The notes below the pieces were generated by a model. The model saw only the letters and a list, made by a program, of their open reading frames with translations, did not search any database and was not told the origin of the DNA. A stretch of DNA of 64,000 bases from Pedobacter alluvionis (GTDB lineage: Bacteria; Bacteroidota; Bacteroidia; Sphingobacteriales; Sphingobacteriaceae), in the NCBI RefSeq assembly GCF_003664035.1, contig NZ_RCCK01000010.1:310001-374000 (forward strand), given 5' to 3'. A program made the translations under genes and the position numbers. This document shows positions 39,339 to 47,127 of the stretch, one piece after another (the first letter of the stretch is position 1; the number at the start of each line of letters is the position of its first letter).

Positions 39339-39461
39339 ACACTTCTGCTTAACTTAATGATATTATTCTATTGGTTGGTGTCACACCGACAGAAATAGAT
39401 AGGTTATATGTAGTAAAAACTATTTACTCGTTATTAGCATTAGGAAATGAATGGTCTATTG

Positions 39462-39703
39462 TTTTTGGAGGATTTCAGCCCCGCTTTCGCTTATAGTCCT
39501 CGCTGCGCTCCGGGCTATCCGCTCCAATCGGGTTTAGAAACCAGGGTTTGTGCACCCTACAACCCAACAGTTGAAATGCTGCTGTGGACACCTAGCCCCG
39601 GTTGCAGCGTTACCCTGCAGCAACGAGGAACGAGGCAGCGAAGCGTAAAAGCGTAAAACGGGAAGAAACTTGATTTTTTGTACCGGTCTTGCGCTCAAAA
39701 TAA
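39462..39703. repeat. Dispersed intergenic repeat, copy B
   Basis: Second copy of the sequence at 33700-33937, colinear over about 240 bp with substitutions and small indels. A much-diverged relative is at 44940-45112. Confidence 0.8.
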
Positions 39704-39813
39704 TAATATATTTCTTTTTAGAAAGAAAAACCTTACTATCTCTTTAATTTATTTTTATTTAAAGTGCTTTAAATGAGTTTTTAATAAAAAAAATAAAAAT
39801 AAAAAACCTAATA

Positions 39814-39844
39814 TTTGTATCGTACGAAAAATATCGTACCTTTA
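39814..39844 (+). promoter_or_regulatory. blaI promoter with BlaI-type operator in the spacer
   Basis: -33 TTTG at 39814-39817 and -7 TAccTTTA at 39837-39844 with a 19-bp spacer fit the Bacteroidota promoter. A perfect dyad GTACGA-N6-TCGTAC (39822-39839) fills the spacer, so a bound repressor would block RNA polymerase. Transcription would start at or next to the ATG at 39849, giving an almost leaderless message. Confidence 0.7.
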
Positions 39845-39848
39845 AAAT

Positions 39849-40238
39849 ATGAAAAGTAATCAAACTGAAAATAATCTGCCTGAACCTACCAAAGCTGAAT
39901 TAGAAATTCTTCAGGTGTTATGGGAGTTTGGCCCATCTACAGTTCGGTTTGTAAACGATAAATTGAACGAGCAACGGGAGGTAAATTATACCTCAACCCT
40001 AAAACAGATGCAGATCTTAACCGAAAAGGGGATATTAAAACGTGATGAAAGCCAAATGAAACACATTTATATTCCTGTTGAGGCTGAAGAAAAAACAAAA
40101 GTGCAGTTGTTGGATCGTTTCGTAAATACATTGTACAAAGGTTCTGCGTCGCAGTTGATGATGCAGCTTTTGGGGAATGAGAAAACATCAAAAAAGGAAA
40201 TCGAAGAGATTAAGCGGCTATTGGATAGCATGGAATAA
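39849..40238 (+). CDS. BlaI/MecI/CopY-family repressor
   Basis: 129 residues: winged helix (about 10-80; PTKAELEILQVLWEFGPSTVRFVND followed by NYTSTLKQMQILTEKGILKRDE) and a C-terminal dimerisation helix with QLMMQLLG and EEIKRLLDSME. It represses its own operon by binding the dyad just upstream, and is probably inactivated by the M56 protease encoded 32 bp downstream. The inducing signal in this organism is unknown; no beta-lactamase gene is in the window. Confidence 0.93.
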   Translation: MKSNQTENNLPEPTKAELEILQVLWEFGPSTVRFVNDKLNEQREVNYTSTLKQMQILTEKGILKRDESQMKHIYIPVEAEEKTKVQLLDRFVNTLYKGSASQLMMQLLGNEKTSKKEIEEIKRLLDSME

Positions 40239-40270
40239 TTAATAGTTACAGATTCTAAAGAACCACAAAG

Positions 40271-42121
40271 ATGGAATTTAAGTTAATTAACCTTTTACCT
40301 GAAAACTGGCTGCATGCCCTTGGTGCAACATTATTCCACTCGTTATGGCTAGGTGTAATATTGGCTTTGCTGGCCGGTTTAGTTATGTTTACTACCCGAA
40401 AGGCAAGTGCTTCAACACGCTATAACTTACTCACTATTTGTTTGATGTTTTTCGTTGTGGCAATTTTTTTCAGTTTTTACAAGGAACTGCAAAAGCCTGC
40501 AGGTACTACGGTTATAATTAATCTGTCCAATGGAACTGTTAATACGCCTATAATCGCAAACGTTCAGCTCGACATGTATTCGAGCCTCAACAAAATTCTT
40601 TTTTTATGGAATGCTTATGCTTATCAGATTGTATTGATATGGTTTTTAATTATATGTGCGAAAAGCATTCAGTTAATGGTGGGTTTAAATGGTGTATGCC
40701 ATTTACGCAAACATAAAACCTATGCTGCTGGTAAAAAATGGGATGAAAAATTAGCTGTACTGGCCGAAAAACTGGGTTTAAGTCAACCTGTTAAAATCAT
40801 GCAATCGGGTATTGCGCAAGCGCCAATGGTGGTAGGACACTTCAAGCCTTTAATTCTAATTCCATTAGGTTTACTTAACGGCTTATCAAACGCCGAGGTT
40901 GAGGCGATTCTTTCTCACGAACTGGCCCATATTAAACGTAAAGATTACCTGGTAAACATATTACAAAGTTTTATTGAAATCGTTTTCTTCTTTAACCCGG
41001 CGGTACTCTGGGTATCACAATTAATAAAAACAGAACGCGAACATTGCTGTGATGATTTGGCCATTGCCTGTGTAAGCGATCGCAAAAATTACGTTCAGGC
41101 CCTCATATTCTGTCAGGAGTTTAAGCAGCGTGCACCTGCTTACGCCATGGCGATAACGGGCAAGAAAGGTAGCCTGCTACATCGTGCAAGCAGGATGTTA
41201 TTCAACACTAATTCAACTTTAAACAAAATGGAAAAAACAATATTAACCATCGCCCTGGTATCGGTAGTGGTTTGCAGTGCCGCCTTTAAAAGCGTTGGCC
41301 ATGCAAAAACAGTTACCAGAAAAGAAATATCCACTTCAATACAGGTTTTACAGGATACAACGAAAAAATCTAAACCTGTTGAAGGGAAATCTGCCGATCA
41401 ATTGGAAAAGGAGATCAATGCAAAATTGGACAGTCAACTGAAAAAGCTGAATGAAAAGCAACAACAAACGAAAGAAGATATAAAGGCAATACAAGCAGAT
41501 GAAAAAGCCAGATTAGATGATGAAAAGGCAAGGCTGGACGATGTAAAACAGGCCAGGGAAGACGCTAAGCAAGCTGTTATTGATGCTAAGCAAGCCGAAC
41601 TGGACCGTAAGCAGGCTATTGCCGATGCTAAACAAGCTGCTGAAGATGCAAAAGAATACAGGAAATGGGCAAAAGAATATAAATCGAAAGGTTATGGAAT
41701 AATACAAACGGCACCTCGTCCACCAAAGGCGCCAAAAGCACCGAAAGCTGCAGTTGCTGTGCCGGCAGTTCCTGCTGTACCTGCTACACCTGCAAGCGCT
41801 CCAACTCCTCCGACGCCGCCAACTCCACCTGTTTATAGCGAAAACGGCAGTACCAGAACCAGTTCACAGCGTACCGTTACCTCAAAAACCGTAACCAATG
41901 GTGACGGACATGATTATACCAACGATATCAATCGGGAATTGATGAAAGACGGCATTATTACCAGTACCAGTAAGTTGTCGTACAAACTCAATAAAGATGA
42001 ATTGATGGTAAACGGTGTAAAACAAAATACCGACGTTCAGAAAAAATACAGAAAGAGGTTTTTGAAAAATGATAACCATTCGCTGATGTATAACTTCCTG
42101 ATCGAAAATAACAAAAACTAA
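40271..42121 (+). CDS. M56-family membrane metalloprotease (BlaR1-like) with charged repeat and Pro/Ala tail
   Basis: 616 residues. N-terminal membrane helices (about 15-42, 50-70, 105-135), then a zinc-protease domain with HELAH (216-220) and the REHCCDDLA segment holding the third ligand. A further membrane helix is at about 323-343 (TILTIALVSVVVCSAAF). The C-terminal part is not a penicillin-sensor: it has a long charged stretch of DAKQA/DEKARLDD repeats (about 380-470), a Pro/Ala stretch (PPKAPKAPKAAVAVPAVPAVP, TPPTPPTPP) and a final 90-residue segment. It would cleave BlaI or another partner upon a signal sensed by the tail. Middle gene of the operon. Confidence 0.9.
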   Translation: MEFKLINLLPENWLHALGATLFHSLWLGVILALLAGLVMFTTRKASASTRYNLLTICLMFFVVAIFFSFYKELQKPAGTTVIINLSNGTVNTPIIANVQLDMYSSLNKILFLWNAYAYQIVLIWFLIICAKSIQLMVGLNGVCHLRKHKTYAAGKKWDEKLAVLAEKLGLSQPVKIMQSGIAQAPMVVGHFKPLILIPLGLLNGLSNAEVEAILSHELAHIKRKDYLVNILQSFIEIVFFFNPAVLWVSQLIKTEREHCCDDLAIACVSDRKNYVQALIFCQEFKQRAPAYAMAITGKKGSLLHRASRMLFNTNSTLNKMEKTILTIALVSVVVCSAAFKSVGHAKTVTRKEISTSIQVLQDTTKKSKPVEGKSADQLEKEINAKLDSQLKKLNEKQQQTKEDIKAIQADEKARLDDEKARLDDVKQAREDAKQAVIDAKQAELDRKQAIADAKQAAEDAKEYRKWAKEYKSKGYGIIQTAPRPPKAPKAPKAAVAVPAVPAVPATPASAPTPPTPPTPPVYSENGSTRTSSQRTVTSKTVTNGDGHDYTNDINRELMKDGIITSTSKLSYKLNKDELMVNGVKQNTDVQKKYRKRFLKNDNHSLMYNFLIENNKN

Positions 42122-42151
42122 TTTTCTAAAAGCGCTAATCCAATTCACATC

Positions 42152-44599
42152 ATGAAATTTACTCTCATGGCTTTGTTAGCCGTATGGATGAATATTGCCC
42201 TAACTTTTGCTCAAGCCCAAACCCCTCCATCCAGAATTTACGGCCGTGTATTGGATGCCGAAGGAAAAAATATAGAGTTTGCTACCGTCGCCGTGCTTAA
42301 AGATTCAGTATTGTTAAAAACTACCTTTACCGAAAAAGACGGGGGGTTTAGTTTCGATAAGTTGGCTTACGGAAAATACCTTATTAAAATATCGGTGGTT
42401 GGATCGCCCATATACCAAACTGATACATTGGTGCTGGCTGCCAGCCAGGAGATTATTGCATTGCCAGATATTAAGATCAAAGCTGGAGTAACTAATTTAA
42501 AGGAGGTGAATATTTCGGGACAAAAAGCTTTTGTAGAGCGGAAAATAGATCGTACTGTTGTTAATGTTGATGCTTTGATTTCAAATGCAGGCACAACTGC
42601 GCTGGATGTACTGAGCAAATCGCCTGGTGTAAATGTGGATCAGAACGGAACAATTTCGTTAAAAGGTAAAAACGGGGTAGCCATCTTTATTGATGATAAA
42701 CCAACTTATTTATCAGGTGCCGATCTGGAGAGTTATTTGCGTTCTTTGCCTTCTTCTTCGCTTGATCAGATTGAACTGATGACTAATCCACCTGCCAAGT
42801 ACGATGCGGCCGGGAACGGCGGCGTAATTAACATCAAAACCAAAAAAAACAAAACCGCCGGGTTTAACGGAGGCATTAATCTGAGTTTAAATCAAGGCGA
42901 GCTAACGCGGTCGAACAATAGTTTCAACTTTAATTACCGTAAGGATAAAATCAATGTTTTTGGAAATTTAAGTTATAACCTCAACAACAGTTTTACCGAT
43001 CTCGACCTGAACCGGAAATATAAAAATGAGGATGGTAGTGCCAAATCCTACTTTAATCAGAATTCTTATTTCCGCAGGAATGGCAATACTTTTAATTTGA
43101 AAACCGGACTTGATTATTATGCAACAGACCGCACAACATGGGGGATAGTACTTACCGGCATGAACAGGATTTCGAAGCAGGTGAACAATAATACCAGTAA
43201 TCTATCAAATGCATCAATGCAGTTGGATTCGGTAATCAGGGCTGAAAATATCGATCAGATTAAGTATCAAAATGCAGGTGTAAATTTAAATTACAGGCAT
43301 AAATTTAAACAGGCAGGACGAGAATTAACCTTTGATGCGGACTATCTGCTCTACAAAAATAAAACCGATCAAACGTATTACAACTTCAGTTACCTGCCTG
43401 GTGGAGCCTTAAAATACCAGGATATTTTAACCGGTAATCTGCCTGCAAATATTGATATTTATACGGCTAAAATGGATTATTCGCATCCACTTAAAAATAA
43501 ATGGAAACTGGATGCAGGTGCTAAAACCGCCTACACCAAAACCGATAACATTGCCGATTACTTTAATACGGCAAACGGAAAAACCAGTGCCGATTACGAA
43601 AAGAGCAATCACTTTTTGTATGAGGAGAATATCAATGCGGTTTACCTGAACATGAGCAGGGAAGGGAAGCGTTTTTCGCTCCAGGCCGGCTTAAGGTATG
43701 AAAACACGGTTTCTAACGGGCATCAATTAGGCAATCTGATCAAACCCGATTCGAGTTTTAAAAGAACCTATAACAGTTTATTTCCAACGGTTTATTTTTC
43801 TTATAAACTGGATACTGCCGGAAATAATGAGTTGGGCTTAAATTATGGACGAAGGATCGATCGTCCGTATTACCAGGATCTGAACCCATTTTTCTCTCCA
43901 TTGGATAAATTTACTTATTATGTTGGAAATCCATTCCTAAAGCCATCATTTACACAAAGTTTAGAGCTTTCGCACACCTATAAAAATAAAATTACCACCA
44001 CTTTAGGTTACGGCTGGGTGAGGGATGAGGTGAACGAGACCATAGAGATTGTAGATGGTACCTATTACAGCAGGCCAGCTAATGTGGGCAAAACCACGAT
44101 AGCCAATATTTCGGTAAATGCAGAGATCGACCTTACTAAATGGGTTAAACTGAATGCCTATGTGGAGTATGCAAAAATAGTTTCGAAAACAGATTTTTAT
44201 ACCGGCTTTCTGGTTACCAATGGAAGTTATTTAAAGACAAGTCCAAATTTACAGTTCAAAATCACTCCAACATGGAATGCTGAGGTCAATATGCGTTATC
44301 AAAGTAAACTATCTAACGTACAGTTTTTTTTGGGCGAAGTACATGAGTTTGGTGCAGCGGTACAGAAAAAACTTTCATCAAAAAGCACGTTGAAATTAAC
44401 CGCTAACGATATTTTCAGAACCCGTGTTTATAATGGTATAATCAATAACCTGGCAAATACAGAAGCAAACTGGGTTAACCGTCAGGATTCGAGATCGGTT
44501 GTGGTGAGTTATAGTTACCGTTTTGGTAAGACTTTTTCTACACCTGCTAAGCATGAGTCTTCTGGTGCGGATGCAGAAAAGAACAGGGTGAAGAATTAG
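42152..44599 (+). CDS. TonB-dependent receptor-like outer-membrane barrel protein
   Basis: 815 residues: signal peptide to about residue 22, carboxypeptidase-like domain with the SRIYGRVLDAEGKNIEFATVAVLKD opening (about 27-110), plug with GVAIFIDDKPTYLSG and GNGGVINIKTKKN, and a large barrel. It starts 30 bp after the M56 gene, third in the BlaI-controlled operon, so the BlaI/M56 pair probably controls an envelope protein rather than a lactamase. The substrate is unknown. Related in type to the receptor at 10955. Confidence 0.9.
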   Translation: MKFTLMALLAVWMNIALTFAQAQTPPSRIYGRVLDAEGKNIEFATVAVLKDSVLLKTTFTEKDGGFSFDKLAYGKYLIKISVVGSPIYQTDTLVLAASQEIIALPDIKIKAGVTNLKEVNISGQKAFVERKIDRTVVNVDALISNAGTTALDVLSKSPGVNVDQNGTISLKGKNGVAIFIDDKPTYLSGADLESYLRSLPSSSLDQIELMTNPPAKYDAAGNGGVINIKTKKNKTAGFNGGINLSLNQGELTRSNNSFNFNYRKDKINVFGNLSYNLNNSFTDLDLNRKYKNEDGSAKSYFNQNSYFRRNGNTFNLKTGLDYYATDRTTWGIVLTGMNRISKQVNNNTSNLSNASMQLDSVIRAENIDQIKYQNAGVNLNYRHKFKQAGRELTFDADYLLYKNKTDQTYYNFSYLPGGALKYQDILTGNLPANIDIYTAKMDYSHPLKNKWKLDAGAKTAYTKTDNIADYFNTANGKTSADYEKSNHFLYEENINAVYLNMSREGKRFSLQAGLRYENTVSNGHQLGNLIKPDSSFKRTYNSLFPTVYFSYKLDTAGNNELGLNYGRRIDRPYYQDLNPFFSPLDKFTYYVGNPFLKPSFTQSLELSHTYKNKITTTLGYGWVRDEVNETIEIVDGTYYSRPANVGKTTIANISVNAEIDLTKWVKLNAYVEYAKIVSKTDFYTGFLVTNGSYLKTSPNLQFKITPTWNAEVNMRYQSKLSNVQFFLGEVHEFGAAVQKKLSSKSTLKLTANDIFRTRVYNGIINNLANTEANWVNRQDSRSVVVSYSYRFGKTFSTPAKHESSGADAEKNRVKN

Positions 44600-44669
44600 T
44601 AAACGTGGTTCTTGTCTACAAGAACAATAGTGAGTAGAAAGCAGTTGGTTTAGTTTAGTCGTCATCCCA

Positions 44670-44691
44670 ATCCGATAGCTAGCTATCGGAT
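44670..44691. repeat. 22-bp perfect palindrome
   Basis: ATCCGATAGCT followed by its exact complement. The same TCCGATAGCTATCGGA core occurs in degraded form near 7862, 10313, 20504 and 20689. Confidence 0.8.
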
Positions 44692-44939
44692 GGAGTGCAG
44701 CGTTATGGATCTGCTGCGATTTGTACCAGTTTCATATTGTTTTGACCACCTAAGCCACCTGAGGGCAGCTAAGTTTATTTCGGAAAATAAGACAAATCTA
44801 GGGCAATCAATTTCCGTGTTTTCGAGTCTCCGTGGCAAAAAAAGAATGGTTCGTGGGGATACGAAACATGGCTGCAGAGGATTGTAAAACCAATTTTTCA
44901 TTGGTGTTTTTTGGAAAGCAATGTCTGTGGTGCTTAGGT

Positions 44940-45112
44940 TCCGCTAGTCCCGCCCTTTGCTTAATTCCGTAAAGGACAGAATAACGCTGTCGGTCGGGTT
45001 TATTTCACCCTGGACAGTAGTACTGTTCAAGCCATTTAAACCCGATCTGAGCGAGATGCCGATTTCTTCAATCGGCAGAAGCGGGAGCGGGACTGTTTTT
45101 GCCAAAGAACTT
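44940..45112. repeat. Diverged relative of the 33700/39462 repeat
   Basis: It begins AGTCCCGCC-TTTGCT like copy A and contains GTCGGGTTTA and CACCCTG, but then ends in an inverted GAAGCGGGAGCGGGACTG that pairs with its own start. It keeps the outline of the repeat with most of the centre lost. Confidence 0.5.
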
Positions 45113-45199
45113 CTGTAATTGCTTTTCAAAAAGATTAAAATATTAGCTTGCATCGGTCAATAGCGGGTACAGGCTTCTCTAAATACCAGATCCAATTTT

Positions 45200-46489
45200 C
45201 TAAACAAACTGATTCAATACCAATACTCCAACAAGACCTAAAACAGAAACCAAACTTTCCATCATGGTCCAGGTGCTAAAAGTTTCTTTCAGGCTAAGGT
45301 TAAAGTACTCTTTAAACATCCAGAAACCTGTATCGTTTACGTGAGAAAACATTAAACTTCCGGCGCCGACTGATAATACCATTAATTCTGGCGATGCTCC
45401 CGGGCCAATTAGCGGGAGTACCATGCCCGAAGCAGTTAGTGCAGCCACTGTGGCCGAACCTAAAGTTACCCTGAGTGATGCGGTAATTAACCATGCGAGT
45501 AATAATGGCGATAAATTTAGGCTGCCGGTGAGTTGTTTCACCGTTTCGCCCATACCACTATCGATCAAAATCTGTTTAAAGGCACCGCCGGCTGCAATAA
45601 TAAGGATTATCATGGCAATGCTTTTAACCCCTTCGGCACAAGATTCCATTGCTTTTGTAATGGAAGTTTTTTGAAGTGCCAGTGCAATAATAACCGAAAT
45701 TAATAGAGCCGCGGTTGGATCGGCTAAAAATATAAAAAGTGGTTTACCGATATAATCTATCTTAATGCTGCTCCCAATGGTTCCGGCGATGATTAAAAAT
45801 ACCGGCAGCAATGCAGTAATAAAACTCCTTGAAGCAGATGGAAGGTTTTCTTCTTCACTAATTTTGAAGTTCTGGGTAGTTACCAATTGATTTTTTTTCA
45901 GAATCAATCGTGGAAAATAGATTCCGGCAATAACCGCAATGGGTACACTTAAAGTTAAGCCGTAAATTAGCGTTTTGCCAATATCGGCATGGAAAATACC
46001 TGCCAATGCAACAGGTCCCGGATGAGGAGGTAAAAAACCATGTGTTACCGAAAGGGCAGTAGCCATTGGGATGCCGATGTATAATTTTGATAGCCCTGTT
46101 GCGGCTGAAATGGCAAAAACCAAAGGGATTAACACCACGAAACCAGCATTGTAAAATAAAGGAATTCCCACCAATAAGCCGGTTAACAGCACCGCCCATT
46201 GAATGTTCTTTTTTCCGAAGGCTCCGATCAGTATGAAAACGATTTTTTTTGCCGATCCGCTGTCTTCAATCAGTTTACCCATCATCGCGCCGAGCGCCAA
46301 AACCATTACCATACTGCCTAGTGTGCTGCCTATACCATTGCTAATAGAGCTCATTACTTTTGTAGCAGGCATCCCCAATAAAAGACCAGTTATAATTGCC
46401 ACCGCAATCAGGGCAATCATTGGGTTAATCTTTTTTAAGATCAGCACGAAAAGCAGCAGAATGCCGAAGAGTAGTATAAGTAATGACAT
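45200..46489 (-). CDS. GntP-family gluconate/H+ symporter
   Basis: 429 residues, about 12 membrane helices. GntP features are the N-terminal INPMIALIAVAIITGLLLGM, GSTLGSMVMVLALGAMMGKLIEDSG, FYNAGFVVLIPLVFAI, HGFLPPHPGPVALA (a conserved loop of the family) and VGAGSLMFSHVNDTGFWMFKEYF. It would import gluconate or a related sugar acid with protons. No gluconate kinase or regulator gene is adjacent. Confidence 0.95.
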   Translation of the reverse strand: MSLLILLFGILLLFVLILKKINPMIALIAVAIITGLLLGMPATKVMSSISNGIGSTLGSMVMVLALGAMMGKLIEDSGSAKKIVFILIGAFGKKNIQWAVLLTGLLVGIPLFYNAGFVVLIPLVFAISAATGLSKLYIGIPMATALSVTHGFLPPHPGPVALAGIFHADIGKTLIYGLTLSVPIAVIAGIYFPRLILKKNQLVTTQNFKISEEENLPSASRSFITALLPVFLIIAGTIGSSIKIDYIGKPLFIFLADPTAALLISVIIALALQKTSITKAMESCAEGVKSIAMIILIIAAGGAFKQILIDSGMGETVKQLTGSLNLSPLLLAWLITASLRVTLGSATVAALTASGMVLPLIGPGASPELMVLSVGAGSLMFSHVNDTGFWMFKEYFNLSLKETFSTWTMMESLVSVLGLVGVLVLNQFV

Positions 46490-46624
46490 TTGGTTAGGGC
46501 TTAGGTAATGTAATTAAATGTAGCTTTTACCACGGATAAACACTGATTTTATATTATCTATGTCTTCCTTTTTATCTCCCGAAATCGGGACAGGTCGTGG
46601 TTAATTTTTCATTTTTTAAGGTTT

Positions 46625-46807
46625 TTACTTTTTAACAGTAATTGTCCGTCCGGTAACGAGATGAAACTCGTAAACCCGGTACAGGCCATCGTCACTAATT
46701 TCTATATTTTCTACCAGGCCTGTTTTGCTAAAGGTATCGGTTACCATATCGCCGATTTTTACATCCTGGAGGATATCGTTAGGGGTATCGTTGTTTAATC
46801 TGATCAT
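46625..46807 (-). CDS. Small hypothetical protein
   Basis: 60 residues, no signal peptide: MIRLNNDTPNDIL, then a short beta-rich region (VKIGDMVTDTFSKTGLV, YEFHLVTGRTITVKK) resembling a small KOW- or SH3-like barrel. It lies upstream of the gntP gene on the same strand, separated by 135 bp. The composition looks coding, but I have no family for it. Confidence 0.55.
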   Translation of the reverse strand: MIRLNNDTPNDILQDVKIGDMVTDTFSKTGLVENIEISDDGLYRVYEFHLVTGRTITVKK

Positions 46808-47127
46808 AAAGGTAAAAGTATCGATTATTAGTAAAACTTGTAGAATTGTTTCATTCGTTGTTGAACTCGTGCAGCTTGAAAGACAATGGGAATGACGGTA
46901 TCCCGAGACTATTACCTGCTTGAGACGTCCCTGTTTTTACTTTTATTAATAAATCATTCTTCAGTTCCAACAAGCGCAGAGACAATCATCAAAGAGAAGC
47001 TGGTAGTGATGCGAAGCAGTATTCGTGAGGACACGAATCATGGAATCAGAACAATTACAGCTCTGTTTTCTCTGTGCCTTTCTCTGCCTTCTCTGTGGTT
47101 AACGCTTCGCACCAAACGCTGCCCATC
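46808..47127. other. Intergenic region
   Basis: About 320 bp. It holds the TTCGTGAGGACACGAATCATGG word near 47027 shared with 44848, and CTCTGTGCCTTTCTCTG...CTCTGTGGTTAAC, whose complement resembles 51160-51190. An 81-codon ORF spanning 46886-47131 is rejected as repeat sequence. Confidence 0.5.

Larger units (their letters stand above)
39229..39848. other. Intergenic region with two repeats and the blaI promoter
   Basis: About 620 bp: inverted repeat 39247-39338, repeat copy B 39462-39703, an AT-rich leader and the operator/promoter at 39814-39844. A 69-codon ORF at 39447-39656 lies in copy B and is not accepted. Confidence 0.6.
44600..45199. other. Intergenic region with palindromes and a degenerate repeat
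   Basis: 600 bp without a gene. It holds the palindrome 44670-44691, a stretch near 44848 (TTCGTGGGGATACGAAACATGG) that recurs modified at 47027 (TTCGTGAGGACACGAATCATGG), and the repeat at 44940-45112. Confidence 0.6.

Noticed and set aside
39447..39656. 69-codon ORF on the + strand
   Set aside because: Within copy B of the dispersed repeat; the corresponding frame is not kept in copy A.
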